This document shows positions 24,567 through 33,126 of a DNA stretch of 64,000 bases, in pieces. The notes below the pieces were generated by a model. The model made no database searches. It was not told the origin of the DNA and worked only from the letters and a program-made list of their open reading frames with translations. Numbering within the stretch: the first letter of the stretch is position 1; each line of letters starts with the position of its first letter. The translations under genes and the position numbers were made by a program. Where the stretch lies: positions 1 through 64,000 of the forward strand of contig JACPPI010000012.1 of assembly GCA_016190985.1 (NCBI GenBank). The letters run 5' to 3'. Origin of the DNA: Opitutia bacterium (GTDB taxonomy: Bacteria > Verrucomicrobiota > Verrucomicrobiia > Opitutales > Opitutaceae).

Positions 24567-27500
24567 ACGTCCTGAACACCCTGCTGCGCGACATTCGCGG
24601 CCTGTTTGTCTCGCTCCGGCTGACGGTCGCGCTGCTGCTGCTCTCCATCATCCTCATCCTCGTCGCCACCCTCGACCAGGTGAACCTCGGCATCTGGGTC
24701 GTGCAGGCGAAATACTTCAACACCTTCATCGTGTTCTGGCGCGTGGGCGACCTGTCGCTCGCCGTTTTCCCCGGCGGCTACACGCTCGGCGGCCTGCTGC
24801 TGGTCAACCTCGTCGCGGCGCAGGCCACCCGTTTCCAGCTCTCCTGGCGAAAACTCGGCATCTGGCTGACGCATGCCGGCCTCGTGCTCCTGCTCATCGG
24901 CCAGCTGCTCACCGCCCTCATGCAGGACGAGTTCCAGATGCGCCTCGACCAGGGCGAGACCAAGAACTACTCGGAGAGCTACCGGAACATCGAGCTCGCG
25001 ATCACCGACACCACCGATCCGAAGTTTGACGACGTGGTGGCGGTTCCCGAGGCGCCGCTGGCGCGCCAGGAGATGATCCAGCACCCCAAGCTGCCGTTTC
25101 GCCTCGCGGTGCATTCCTATCTGCCCAACGCCGCGCTGCACGAGGCCAAGTCCGGCTCCGCCGCTGCGGCCGGCCCGGCCACCCAGGGCGTCGGACCGCA
25201 GGTCCACGTCACCCCGCAGCCGCTCACCTTCAAGGCCGATGAGCGCAATATTCCCGCCGCCTACGTCGAGCTGACCGGCCCCGCCGGCCCGCTCGGCACC
25301 TGGCTGGTGACGCCGCTGCTCGAGCCGCAGCGCTTCGAGTTCGCCGGGCGCACCTGGAAGATCGCGCTGCGCTTCGCCCGGCACTACAAGCCGTATTCGC
25401 TCACGCTGCTGAAATTCAGCCACGACCGCTACGCGGGCACCGAGATCCCGAAGAACTTTTCCAGCCGCCTCCGGCTGACCACGCCCGACGGCCGCGATGA
25501 CCGCGAGGTGCTGATCTACATGAACAACCCGCTGCGCTACGCCGGGCTCACGTTCTACCAGGCCGGGTTCGCCAACAACGACATGACCACGGTGCTCCAG
25601 GTGGTGCGCAACCCGAGCTGGCTGATCCCCTACGTCGCGTGCGGAGTGATGACGCTCGGCCTCGCCTGGCAGTTCGGCCTGCACCTCGGCGGCTTCGTCG
25701 GCAAACGCCGCCGCCCCGCCGCGGCGGCCGCCGGCTCCGCGCCGCCCGTTGTCGCCGCCGGCCCGCGCTGGACGGCCGGGCGGATCGTCGCGCTGCTCAT
25801 CCCCGTTCTCGCGGTGCTGGCGGTCGGTTACTCGCTCTTCCCGCGGGCGCCCAAGAGCGATTATGACCTCGGCGCCTTCGGCCGCCTGCCGACCCTGGTC
25901 AACGGCCGGGTGAAGCCCCTCGACACCGTCGCCCGCACCACGCTGCTCGTTTTGCAGGGCCGCCAGCGCGTCACCGCGCCCGACGGCCAGTCGCTGAGCC
26001 CGGCCGAGTGGCTGCTCGACATGCTTTTCCGGCCTGCCGCGGCCAACGCCTATCCGGTGTTCGAGATCGTCCACCCCGATGTGCTGGCCTTGTGCAACCT
26101 CACGCCGGAGCAGGGCGCGGGCCAAAAACGCTTTTCCTTCCGGCAGTTGATGGCGGGCCTCCCCGAGCTGGACCGCCAGGGCCGGCTCGCCGACGCGGTG
26201 GAATCGGCCGTGCGCAGCCCGTTCCAGCGCGCCGTCGTGCAGCTGCGGGACAACATTCTTCTCTATCAAAGCCTGCAGCACAGCCTGCTCGCCCCCGGGG
26301 TCGACGACTACCTCGGCCGCCTGGCGAACTTTGACCGCGCGCTGCCGCCCAGCCTGGCCGCCGAGCAGGCCAGGCGGGCCGGCCAGCCCCATGATGCCGC
26401 CCTGGTGCAGGCGCTGGCCGAGATGCGCACCACCTTCGCCACGCTGGAACAGTTCGGCTATCTGCGCCTGATCCCGCCGGAGACCAACCCGACCGAGCTG
26501 GCCCAGTGGCAGAACACCGGCGCCGCGCTCCAAGGCGGCGCGCGGCGCGGGCGGCTCGATGCCGCCACGGCGGGCTACGTCCGCCTCGGCCTTGCCTGGC
26601 GCGATCACCAGCCCGCGGCCTTCAACACCGCCGTGCGGGAATACCGCGCGCGGTTGGAGCGGGAGATCCCCGCCTTCCTCCAAAAAAGCGACCTCGAGGC
26701 GCGCTTCAACGCCGCGCAGCCGTTCTACACCAGCACCGTGCTGTATGTCGCGGCGCTGCTGTTTGCGGTCTTCTCCTGGCTCAAGTGGCCCGAGACGCTC
26801 GGTCGCGTCGCCTTCCGCCTCGTGGTCCTCGCCTGGCTCCTGGCCACGGCGGGCATCGCCACGCGCATGTGGCTGGAGGGCCGGCCGCCGGTGACGAACC
26901 TCTATTCCTCGGCGCTCTTCATCGGGTGGGGCGCCGTCGCGCTCTGTCTGGTGCTGGAAGTGACCCACCGCAACGCCATCGGCAGCGTTGCGGCCGGCCT
27001 GATCGGCTTTGCCACGCTCCTCATCGCGCACCACCTGTCGCTCAGCGGCGACACCCTCGAGATGATGCGCGCCGTGCTCGACTCCAACTTCTGGCTCGCG
27101 ACGCACGTGGTCACGGTGACCATCGGCTACTCGGCGACCTTCCTCGCGGGTTTCCTCGCCCTGATCTACCTCGGCCGCGGCGTGTTCACGCGTTCGCTGG
27201 ACAAGCCGACGGCGGATGCGCTGGCCGGCATGGTCTACGGCGTGGTGTGCTTTGCCACGGTCTTCAGCTTTGTCGGCACCGTGCTCGGCGGCATCTGGGC
27301 CGACCAGTCGTGGGGCCGTTTCTGGGGCTGGGACCCGAAGGAGAACGGCGCGCTCCTCATCGTGCTCTGGAACGCCCTCATCCTGCACGCCCGCTGGGGC
27401 GGCCTGGTGAAACAGACCGGCCTGATGGCGCTCGCCATCTTCGGCAACGTCGTGACCGCGTGGAGCTGGTTTGGCACGAACATGCTGGGCGTGGGCCTGC

Positions 27501-27625
27501 ACAGCTACGGGTTCATGGATTCCGCGTTCTGGTGGCTCACCGTCTTTGTCGGCACCCAGCTGGCCGCCATCGCGCTGGCCGGGTTGCCGCGCGGGCTTTG
27601 GCGCAGCGCCCCGGGGACGGCTTAG
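24563..27625 (+). CDS. ccsBA: Fused System II cytochrome c synthase (ResB/CcsB-CcsA)
   Basis: A 1020-residue membrane protein that transports heme and attaches it to CxxCH apocytochromes. The N-terminal 400 or so residues are ResB/CcsB-like (four helices and a large periplasmic domain). A linker leads to a CcsA domain with the tryptophan-rich heme-handling motif WGRFWGWDPKENG near the C-terminus and flanking histidines (such as IAHHLSLSGD and LHARWG). The ATG at 24563 was chosen from coupling to the lipoprotein stop. With this single fused synthase the cell needs no CcmA-H. Its regulation together with the cytochromes makes physiological sense. Confidence 0.93.
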   Translation: MNVLNTLLRDIRGLFVSLRLTVALLLLSIILILVATLDQVNLGIWVVQAKYFNTFIVFWRVGDLSLAVFPGGYTLGGLLLVNLVAAQATRFQLSWRKLGIWLTHAGLVLLLIGQLLTALMQDEFQMRLDQGETKNYSESYRNIELAITDTTDPKFDDVVAVPEAPLARQEMIQHPKLPFRLAVHSYLPNAALHEAKSGSAAAAGPATQGVGPQVHVTPQPLTFKADERNIPAAYVELTGPAGPLGTWLVTPLLEPQRFEFAGRTWKIALRFARHYKPYSLTLLKFSHDRYAGTEIPKNFSSRLRLTTPDGRDDREVLIYMNNPLRYAGLTFYQAGFANNDMTTVLQVVRNPSWLIPYVACGVMTLGLAWQFGLHLGGFVGKRRRPAAAAAGSAPPVVAAGPRWTAGRIVALLIPVLAVLAVGYSLFPRAPKSDYDLGAFGRLPTLVNGRVKPLDTVARTTLLVLQGRQRVTAPDGQSLSPAEWLLDMLFRPAAANAYPVFEIVHPDVLALCNLTPEQGAGQKRFSFRQLMAGLPELDRQGRLADAVESAVRSPFQRAVVQLRDNILLYQSLQHSLLAPGVDDYLGRLANFDRALPPSLAAEQARRAGQPHDAALVQALAEMRTTFATLEQFGYLRLIPPETNPTELAQWQNTGAALQGGARRGRLDAATAGYVRLGLAWRDHQPAAFNTAVREYRARLEREIPAFLQKSDLEARFNAAQPFYTSTVLYVAALLFAVFSWLKWPETLGRVAFRLVVLAWLLATAGIATRMWLEGRPPVTNLYSSALFIGWGAVALCLVLEVTHRNAIGSVAAGLIGFATLLIAHHLSLSGDTLEMMRAVLDSNFWLATHVVTVTIGYSATFLAGFLALIYLGRGVFTRSLDKPTADALAGMVYGVVCFATVFSFVGTVLGGIWADQSWGRFWGWDPKENGALLIVLWNALILHARWGGLVKQTGLMALAIFGNVVTAWSWFGTNMLGVGLHSYGFMDSAFWWLTVFVGTQLAAIALAGLPRGLWRSAPGTA

Positions 27626-27643
27626 GCCCGCCGCCACCGCCGG

Positions 27644-27705
27644 GCAATATTTGCGCGGCCTTGGCCAAGGCAGGCGCAGCCGTCTGGGGGGCGTCCTGCC
27701 ATACT
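27644..27705 (+). promoter_or_regulatory. Two-box promoter of hemN
   Basis: GCAATATTTGCGCGG (27644-27658) and CCAAGGCAGGCGCAG (27665-27679) start 21 bp apart. After 20 bases the -10 candidate is CATACT (27700-27705). The hemN ATG at 27718 leaves a leader of about six bases. Confidence 0.7.
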
Positions 27706-27717
27706 GGGGCTCCACGC

Positions 27718-29121
27718 ATGATCCACCTCGAAGAAACCCGGCCCCCGGCCGCCCCGGCCCTCGATCTCGGCCTGATCCGGAAATACTCGATTCCCGGGCC
27801 GCGCTACACGTCCTATCCGCCGGCGACGAAGTTCACCGCCGAGCTGGCCCCGCTGCGCCTGGATGAGGCCATCGCGGAGGACAACCGCGCCGGCGCGGGG
27901 CCGCTCTCGCTCTATTTTCACCTGCCGTTCTGCGAGAGCCGCTGCTGGTTCTGCGGCTGCAACACAGTCATCACTAAGCGCCGCGCCTCGGCCGGCGAAT
28001 ACCTCGACGACCTCACCCGCGAGGTGGGCCTGACGGCGGCCCGGATCGACCGCCGCCGGCCGGTCGCCCAGATCCACCTCGGCGGCGGCACGCCGACCTT
28101 TTTCCCGCCCGCCGACCTGCGCCGGCTCGGCGCGCTGATCCGCGAGACCTTTCATCTCGCCCCCGATTGCGAGTTCAGCGTCGAGATCGACCCCCGGCGC
28201 CTGACCCCCGAGCACGTCATCGCCTTGCAGGACATCGGGGCCAACCGCGCCTCCCTCGGCGTGCAGGACACGAACCCGCGCGTGCAGCTCGCCATCCACC
28301 GCTTCCAGCCGCAGGCGCAGAACGAGGCGGCCTTCACCTGGCTGCGCGCCGCCGGCTTCCAGTCGATCAACGTGGACCTGATCCACGGCCTGCCCCTGCA
28401 GACCCCGGAATCGTTCGCCCTGACCGTCCACGACGTGCTCACCCTCGCGCCCGACCGGCTCTCGGTCTTCAGCTACGCGCACGTGCCCTGGATCAAGCCT
28501 TCGCAGAAAATCTTCGACGACCGCGAACAGCTGCCCGGGCCCGAGGAGAAGCTGGCGATGTTCGCCGCCGCGCACGAGATCCTGACGGCCGCGGGCTACA
28601 TCGACATCGGGCTCGACCATTTCGCCAAGCCGGACGACGAGTTGGCCGTCGCGCTCCGCGCCGGCACGCTGCACCGGAACTTCCAGGGCTACAGCACGCG
28701 CGGCGGCGCCTCGCTCTACTCCTTCGGCATCTCCTCCATCTCCTCCACCGCCGACACCTACCGGCAGAATCACAAGACGATGGAGGAGTGGCGCGCCGCC
28801 CTCGACGCCGGGCAGCTGCCCGTGGAGCGCGGCCTGCGCCTCACCGCCGAGGACGCCCGGCGGCGCACCATCATCATGCGCCTGATGTGCGACCGCCGCC
28901 TGGATTTCCGCGCGCTGTCGGAGCAACTCGGCCTCGATTTCCCGTCGGTCTGCGCGACGGAGCTGGCGTCATTGGACGACCTGGAGGCCGACGGCCTCGT
29001 GCGCCGCACGGCCACCGGGATCGAGGTCACGCGCACCGGCGTGCCCCTCCTGCGGGTGATCGCGATGCGCTTCGACCCGACGGTCACCCGCGCGGCGCTC
29101 CAGCACTCGCGCACGATCTGA
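27718..29121 (+). CDS. hemN: Oxygen-independent coproporphyrinogen III oxidase
   Basis: A 467-residue radical SAM enzyme that decarboxylates coproporphyrinogen III without oxygen in heme synthesis. It keeps YTSYPPATKF near the N-terminus, the cluster motif CESRCWFCGCN with the additional cysteine of true HemN, HLGGGTPTF, and FQGYSTRGG with GISSISS, which are HemN landmarks absent from HemW. The ATG at 27718 matches the family N-terminus. It is expressed from a two-box promoter, fitting the need for heme under low oxygen. Confidence 0.94.
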   Translation: MIHLEETRPPAAPALDLGLIRKYSIPGPRYTSYPPATKFTAELAPLRLDEAIAEDNRAGAGPLSLYFHLPFCESRCWFCGCNTVITKRRASAGEYLDDLTREVGLTAARIDRRRPVAQIHLGGGTPTFFPPADLRRLGALIRETFHLAPDCEFSVEIDPRRLTPEHVIALQDIGANRASLGVQDTNPRVQLAIHRFQPQAQNEAAFTWLRAAGFQSINVDLIHGLPLQTPESFALTVHDVLTLAPDRLSVFSYAHVPWIKPSQKIFDDREQLPGPEEKLAMFAAAHEILTAAGYIDIGLDHFAKPDDELAVALRAGTLHRNFQGYSTRGGASLYSFGISSISSTADTYRQNHKTMEEWRAALDAGQLPVERGLRLTAEDARRRTIIMRLMCDRRLDFRALSEQLGLDFPSVCATELASLDDLEADGLVRRTATGIEVTRTGVPLLRVIAMRFDPTVTRAALQHSRTI

Positions 29122-29135
29122 GGCGCTCCCGTCCG

Positions 29136-29197
29136 TCAAACGGTGCGCGGATAAAGCCAACAAACGCCGAGCGACCGGGGTGGCCGCGGCGCATACT
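29136..29197 (+). promoter_or_regulatory. Two-box promoter of the PyrD-like gene
   Basis: TCAAACGGTGCGCGG (29136-29150) and CCAACAAACGCCGAG (29157-29171) start 21 bp apart. After 20 bases the -10 candidate is CATACT (29192-29197), the same hexamer as hemN. The gene starts at 29221. Confidence 0.6.
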
Positions 29198-29220
29198 GGG
29201 GCCGTTCCCCCCGCCGCCCC

Positions 29221-30177
29221 ATGAACCTCGCCACCCGCTACCTCGGGCTGCCGCTGCGCAGCCCCTTTGTCGTCGGCGCTTCGCCCCTGTGTGACGACGC
29301 GCATCTGGCGCGGCAGCTGCAGGATGCCGGCGCCGGCGCGGTCGTCATGCGGTCGCTCTTCGAGGAGCAGCTGGCGCCGCTGGTGCCCGAGGTCTTCGGG
29401 GATGCGGGCCTGGGCTTCCCGGAATACGCCGACTATCAGCTCTCGCCCGACCGCTACCTCCGGCAACTGGAGCTGTTGAAAGCGCAATTGAGCCTCCCCG
29501 TGATCGCCTCGCTGAACGGCCACCAGCCCGGCGCGTGGACCGAGTTCGCGGTCCAGCTGGAGAACGCGGGGGCGGACGCGATCGAGCTGAACTTTTATCA
29601 GGTGGTCACCGATCCGGCGATCGCGGCGGACCAGGTCGAGACGGAGATGCTGCGCACCGTCGGGGAGGTCGCCGCCGCGGTGCGCCTCCCGGTCGCGGTC
29701 AAGATCTCGCCTTTCCACTCGTCGGTGGCGCAGCTCGCCATCGCGCTCGAGCTGGTCGGGGCGGCGGGGCTGGTGCTGTTCAACCGGTTTTTCCAGCCCG
29801 ATGTGGACCCCGCCACCCTCGAGGTGCGGCCCGTGTTGCGGCTGTCCGAGCCCAGCGAGCTGCTGCTGCGGCTGCGCTGGCTCGCCATCCTGTCCCCGCA
29901 GGTGCGCGGCTCACTCGCCGCGAGCGGCGGCGTGCACTCGGCGCCGGATGCGGCCAAGGCCCTGCTCACCGGCGCGCACGCCGTGCAGCTGGTCTCGGTG
30001 CTGCTGCGGCACGGTCCGCCCGTGCTGCGGACGCTGCTGCGCGGCCTGGAAATCTGGATGCAGGAGCAGGGCTTCGCCACGCTGGCGGATTTTCGCGGCC
30101 GGCTGAACCTGGCGCGCTGCCGCGATCCCGCGGCCTTTGAGCGCGCCAACTACATCCGGGCGCTGCAAAGCCACTGA
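29221..30177 (+). CDS. Dihydroorotate dehydrogenase-like flavoprotein
   Basis: A 318-residue TIM-barrel protein beginning with LATRYLGLPLRSPFVVGASP, with internal landmarks VIASLNG, ADAIELNFYQ, VAVKISPFHS and SLAASGGVHS characteristic of class 1 dihydroorotate dehydrogenase-like enzymes that use FMN. The catalytic base region and substrate loop differ from biosynthetic PyrD, and this subfamily is often seen apart from pyrimidine genes. Here it sits alone with a respiratory two-box promoter, between hemN and UspA. Whether it makes orotate or acts on another substrate under anaerobiosis cannot be told from sequence. Confidence 0.8.
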   Translation: MNLATRYLGLPLRSPFVVGASPLCDDAHLARQLQDAGAGAVVMRSLFEEQLAPLVPEVFGDAGLGFPEYADYQLSPDRYLRQLELLKAQLSLPVIASLNGHQPGAWTEFAVQLENAGADAIELNFYQVVTDPAIAADQVETEMLRTVGEVAAAVRLPVAVKISPFHSSVAQLAIALELVGAAGLVLFNRFFQPDVDPATLEVRPVLRLSEPSELLLRLRWLAILSPQVRGSLAASGGVHSAPDAAKALLTGAHAVQLVSVLLRHGPPVLRTLLRGLEIWMQEQGFATLADFRGRLNLARCRDPAAFERANYIRALQSH

Positions 30178-30210
30178 CCCGGCCCCAAACCGCGCGGCCG
30201 CGGCCCGCTT

Positions 30211-30672
30211 TCAGCGGGATTTGCGGGCGGGGAGGCTGATGGGGACAAGCACGACGGGGCAGGGGGCCTTGCGGATCACCCCGTGGGTGGTGCTGCCGAT
30301 GATCAGGTCGTAGGCGGCGGTGTGGCCGTGGGAGCCGATCACGATGTAGTCGGGGCGGATGACGGCGGCCGTGCGCAGGATGACGCCGGTGGGAACACCC
30401 TCGTGCATGACAACCTTGGTGTTGGGGCAACGCTTGCTGAACCAGCGGCCCAGCGCGGCCATCTTGTGGGCGGCGAGCTTGCGGCCCTCGCGGGTGAGGC
30501 CGACCATCTGGCCGCCGTCGAACGCGTAGTATTCGCTCATCACCATCGGCGGCGGCGGCACGACGTGCAGGATGACCAGCCGGCCGCCCAGCGCCTTGGC
30601 CAGATCGGCCGCGGCATTGCAGACGCGCACCGTCGCGCCCGAGAGATCAACCGGAACGAGGATCTTTTTCAT
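30211..30672 (-). CDS. Universal stress protein UspA family
   Basis: A 153-residue protein starting MKKILVPVDLSGATVRVCNA, with the alpha/beta Usp fold and the ATP-binding signature GSHGHTAAYDLIIGSTT near the C-terminus. It is closely related to the second Usp at 33127 (shared VHILH-type start and EYYAFD/DYYAFD segments). A two-box promoter lies directly upstream with a predicted start of transcription at or next to the ATG. Usp proteins assist survival in anaerobiosis and stasis; the specific action here is unknown. Confidence 0.9.
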   Translation of the reverse strand: MKKILVPVDLSGATVRVCNAAADLAKALGGRLVILHVVPPPPMVMSEYYAFDGGQMVGLTREGRKLAAHKMAALGRWFSKRCPNTKVVMHEGVPTGVILRTAAVIRPDYIVIGSHGHTAAYDLIIGSTTHGVIRKAPCPVVLVPISLPARKSR

Positions 30673-30680
30673 GGTGGCCA

Positions 30681-30741
30681 AATCTAGCCCGATCCGCGCC
30701 GGCCGCTGCGCAGCGATTGGCGCACACTGGGCCGATCTTGT
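30681..30741 (-). promoter_or_regulatory. Two-box promoter of uspA 1
   Basis: On the minus strand box 1 is ACAAGATCGGCCCAG (30741-30727) and box 2 is CCAATCGCTGCGCAG (30720-30706), starting 21 bp apart. After 19 bases the -10 candidate is TAGATT (30686-30681). The ATG at 30672 leaves almost no leader. Between here and the Hsp20 stop at 30964 I see no gene. Confidence 0.6.
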
Positions 30742-30963
30742 CCGTCGGGCGGAAAAGCGGCGCGGGGAGACAGGCCTGCGCTCCACCCTCCGGGCGGGGC
30801 GCGCGGGCTGCCGCCCGCCGCGTCTTGTTTCCCTCGCGGGAGCCGCCGGATCCCCATGTCACTTCCCCCTAAATGGGTGACATTCCCTCGGGGAGACGGC
30901 GGGTTTCCGCTGATGCTCTTGACCGGAGGGCGACAACCGGCGGCCGCCGGGTGGGACGGGCGC

Positions 30964-31419
30964 TCAGGCGCCCTTGATCTCGATCGCCTTGGGCGCGGCC
31001 TTGGCGTCCTTCGGCAGGTGGACCTTGAGCAGGCCGTCCTTGAAGTCGGCGCTGACCTTCTCGCCCGAGGTGTTGGCGGGCAGGGTGAAGCTGCGCACGA
31101 AGCTGCCGTATTCGCGCTCCACGCGGTGATACTTCCGGTTCTTCTCCTCCTTCTCCTGCCGGCGTTCGCCGGAGATGGTCAGGACGCCGTCCTCGACGGT
31201 GACCTTGACGTCCTCGCGCTTCATCTCGGGCAGCTCGGCCTTGACGAGGAATTCGCGTTCGTCCTCGACGATGTCGACGCGCGGGCTCCACTCGGTGACG
31301 GTGAGCGCCTCCTCGGCGCCGCCGAAGCGGAGCGGGTCCGCCGCCCAGAGCGAAGCGAGCCGGGTTTGCATCTGTTCCATTTCCTTGAACGGGTTCCAGC
31401 GGGTGATCTGCGTGTTCAT
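30964..31419 (-). CDS. Small heat shock protein Hsp20
   Basis: A 151-residue alpha-crystallin-type chaperone starting MNTQITRWNPFKEMEQMQ. The crystallin domain runs from about residue 48 to 140, with VDIVEDEREFLVKAELPE and the hallmark LTISGERR, and ends with a short IEIKGA tail. The ATG at 31419 is preferred over 31434 because GGAGAAG, a Shine-Dalgarno-like run, lies just before it and the family begins with this TRWNPF motif. A two-box promoter upstream suggests induction under low oxygen, as known for Hsp20/Acr-type proteins in some bacteria. Confidence 0.92.
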   Translation of the reverse strand: MNTQITRWNPFKEMEQMQTRLASLWAADPLRFGGAEEALTVTEWSPRVDIVEDEREFLVKAELPEMKREDVKVTVEDGVLTISGERRQEKEEKNRKYHRVEREYGSFVRSFTLPANTSGEKVSADFKDGLLKVHLPKDAKAAPKAIEIKGA

Positions 31420-31476
31420 GATTTTCTTCTCCATGGTTGTTTGCCGGCCGGATGTTCAGCCCGATCCGGCGGTGAA

Positions 31477-31537
31477 AAGATATTCCGTCGCCCGCGTCCG
31501 GCTGCGCATGCGTTGGCCGTTCTTGGGCGGAATTTGC
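31477..31537 (-). promoter_or_regulatory. Two-box promoter of hsp20
   Basis: On the minus strand box 1 is GCAAATTCCGCCCAA (31537-31523) and box 2 is CCAACGCATGCGCAG (31516-31502), starting 21 bp apart. After 19 bases the -10 candidate is TATCTT (31482-31477). Confidence 0.6.
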
Positions 31538-31805
31538 CAGGGGGGGAAGCCGTCACCGCAGTTTCGGCTGGGGGTTCCCGCCCCGGCGATTTGTGCGGCC
31601 CCTTCGGCAAGAAACAGTGAGCCCCCGCCCGGCGCGCGGGGCTAGGGCGCGGCGTTCCTTGATAGAACAGCCGTAGTGCGGCGGTCCGGAAGCATTGCCG
31701 AGAACACGGCTGGGATAATCCCGGGCAACCGGGGAAAGGAACGCGGCAACTGGTGCCGCGCTCCCCACGGTCGCGCAAAAAACGTCGGCGGCAGGCATAT
31801 GTCAC

Positions 31806-31856
31806 CAGTTCCTCCGGCCGGTGTCATGACCGGCCGACGACATGATCTAGGAACTG
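31806..31856. repeat. Nested stem-loop with two 8-bp perfect arms
   Basis: Outer arms CAGTTCCT (31806-31813) and AGGAACTG (31849-31856) enclose inner arms CGGCCGGT (31815-31822) and ACCGGCCG (31829-31836). All pairs are perfect. Its role is unknown. Confidence 0.6.
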
Positions 31857-32477
31857 TGCGGCGAGCCGCGATCAGAAACCGCGCGCGAGCCGAGTCAGGC
31901 GGAAGGCAGGTTTCGGGCCCTCCGCCCACGCAGTTGCCCAGAGGGTAATGGCTGCTGCTGCGCAGACCAGGACGCGATGATGGATTCCGGCGGGCGCCTC
32001 CCGCCCCAAGGCCTCTCCGGCCGACCGGTCGGGCACGCAAGGAAGCCGTGATCGCGGGGAGTGGGCGGTTTTCAGGCAAAACCCGCCAACACTCCTCGTT
32101 TGGGCGGCGCGACAAACCGCGTCACCCAGCTGCAATGTGAGTCCAGCCTGAGAGGCAAGAGGTCAGGCCCGTCCCGCAGGGCCAACGGCCAACCGCCGGC
32201 GCCGTCCCGGCACGATCACGGTGCCGACACGAGCCGGCCTTTGCAGGCGTGTCAGCACCGCGTCCGGCGCGCCGCTCCCGGCAGGGAGCCGCCGAACCGG
32301 GCGCAGAGGCCTCACTCAACAACTCCCGGCCGGCAACGGGCGGGACAGTCCCGCCATGAGACTGATGACTCCGCATGCTGTGGAGAGTGGCGTCGGGGAG
32401 CACACGGCCCGCGCAAGCGAGAGCGCCTGACGGTGTGCAGCGGCAGGAGCGCGCGGCGAGCGCCCACCACGAATTGG

Positions 32478-32510
32478 CCCCGGGGCCGCGGCTCCGGGGT
32501 CTTTTTGTTT
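32478..32510 (+). terminator. Rho-independent terminator-like structure
   Basis: CCCCGG (32478-32483) pairs with CCGGGG (32494-32499) across a GC-rich loop that can itself pair, followed by TCTTTTTGTTT. No protein gene precedes it on the plus strand, which hints at a noncoding transcript. Confidence 0.5.
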
Positions 32511-32553
32511 CTCACGGCGGGGTTGATCTCCTCGTGCCAGCTCCGGCCGGGAT

Positions 32554-32636
32554 GCGAGCGTGCTCGCACGCGACGGGCGCGGCCATCAGCCGTCGCGCCG
32601 GGCGCCAGGGCCTGACATGAGGCCGCTCCCACAAGA
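32554..32636. repeat. Partial REP-like element
   Basis: It begins with the hairpin GCGAGCGTGCTCGC and ends with CCGCTCCCACAAGAAC. The end matches the TGTGGGAGCG ends of the element at 60100-60156; the left end is degenerate. Confidence 0.45.
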
Positions 32637-32678
32637 ACGTCGCCCGGTCGCCGCCGGGCTCCCGTTGGCCGTTCGAGC

Positions 32679-32764
32679 GCAAGATTTGCGCACGCGTGTG
32701 GCAAATGCCCCCGGATGAGGAAAACCAAAACATGCGCAGCAGATCAGGCCGACTGGGATAGCTT
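32679..32764 (+). promoter_or_regulatory. Probable respiratory-regulon promoter with irregular box spacing
   Basis: Box CCAAAACATGCGCAG (32725-32739) is followed after 19 bases by the -10 candidate TAGCTT (32759-32764). A second good box, GCAAGATTTGCGCAC (32679-32693), lies 46 bp upstream, not 21, and a poor match lies at 32701. It is weaker than the other promoters of this kind. Confidence 0.45.
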
Positions 32765-32769
32765 GCGGT

Positions 32770-33021
32770 GTGGTTAAAACTCATGTCGACCCGCCTCCCG
32801 ACCGGCTCGGGAGCGATGTGGCGAGCTGGACATCGTGCAGCGCGGTGACGGTTGTCATGCGCCCGATCGGGCCCCCGGCTCCGACGCACCGACTGCTGGT
32901 TGCGGCGCAGGTGCCGCAGGTCCCATCCCCCGGGTGCGGCTGCAAGGGCATGGCGCCCGGCCAATACTGCCCGCTGTGCCTGCGCTACCTGAGCGCCTTG
33001 CCGGAAGGCCCGCGGCTTTAG
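32770..33021 (+). CDS. Small cysteine-motif protein, function unknown
   Basis: An 83-residue reading frame starting at GTG 32770 and ending LPEGPRL. Its distinctive part is CGCKGMAPGQYCPLCLRYL near the C-terminus, where C-x-C and C-x2-C pairs could bind zinc or a cluster. Support comes from position: a respiratory-regulon -10 at 32759-32764 would start transcription at the GTG itself, and the frame stops before the next promoter at 33059. An internal ATG at 32857 is possible. No family is recognised and the overlapping frames are open too, so the call is tentative. Confidence 0.4.
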   Translation: MVKTHVDPPPDRLGSDVASWTSCSAVTVVMRPIGPPAPTHRLLVAAQVPQVPSPGCGCKGMAPGQYCPLCLRYLSALPEGPRL

Positions 33022-33058
33022 CGGTCGGACGGGCGGATGCGGCGGTGTTTTCAGAGGA

Positions 33059-33120
33059 ACAAGATGTGCCCAGCCCTGGCCAAGGGTTGCGGAGCCCCGC
33101 TGGGAGTGAAGGCTTAGGTT
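33059..33120 (+). promoter_or_regulatory. Two-box promoter of uspA 2
   Basis: ACAAGATGTGCCCAG (33059-33073) and CCAAGGGTTGCGGAG (33080-33094) start 21 bp apart. After 20 bases the -10 candidate is TAGGTT (33115-33120). The ATG at 33127 implies a leaderless message. Confidence 0.65.
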
Positions 33121-33126
33121 GGGTCC

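Larger units (their letters stand above)
31538..32678. other. Gene-poor stretch rich in stem-loops
   Basis: I find no convincing protein gene here; the open frames are arginine-rich and mutually overlapping. From about 31654 to 31760 there are successive small hairpins (for example GCCG-AGAACA-CGGC, GGGA-TAA-TCCC and GCGGCA-ACTG-GTGCCGC). A nested stem-loop lies at 31806-31856, a terminator-like structure at 32478-32510 and a REP-like piece at 32554-32636. It may encode a structured RNA or be a decayed region; no known RNA family was recognised. Confidence 0.4.

Noticed and set aside
24461-27715. Long minus-strand frame antisense to ccsBA
   Set aside because: Low-complexity, charge-rich composition typical of GC-rich antisense frames. 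The plus strand carries the recognisable WGWDPKENG synthase.
31640-31760. Cobalamin riboswitch, RNase P or SRP RNA in the hairpin-rich region
   Set aside because: The conserved sequence blocks of these RNAs were looked for by eye and not found; only generic hairpins are present.
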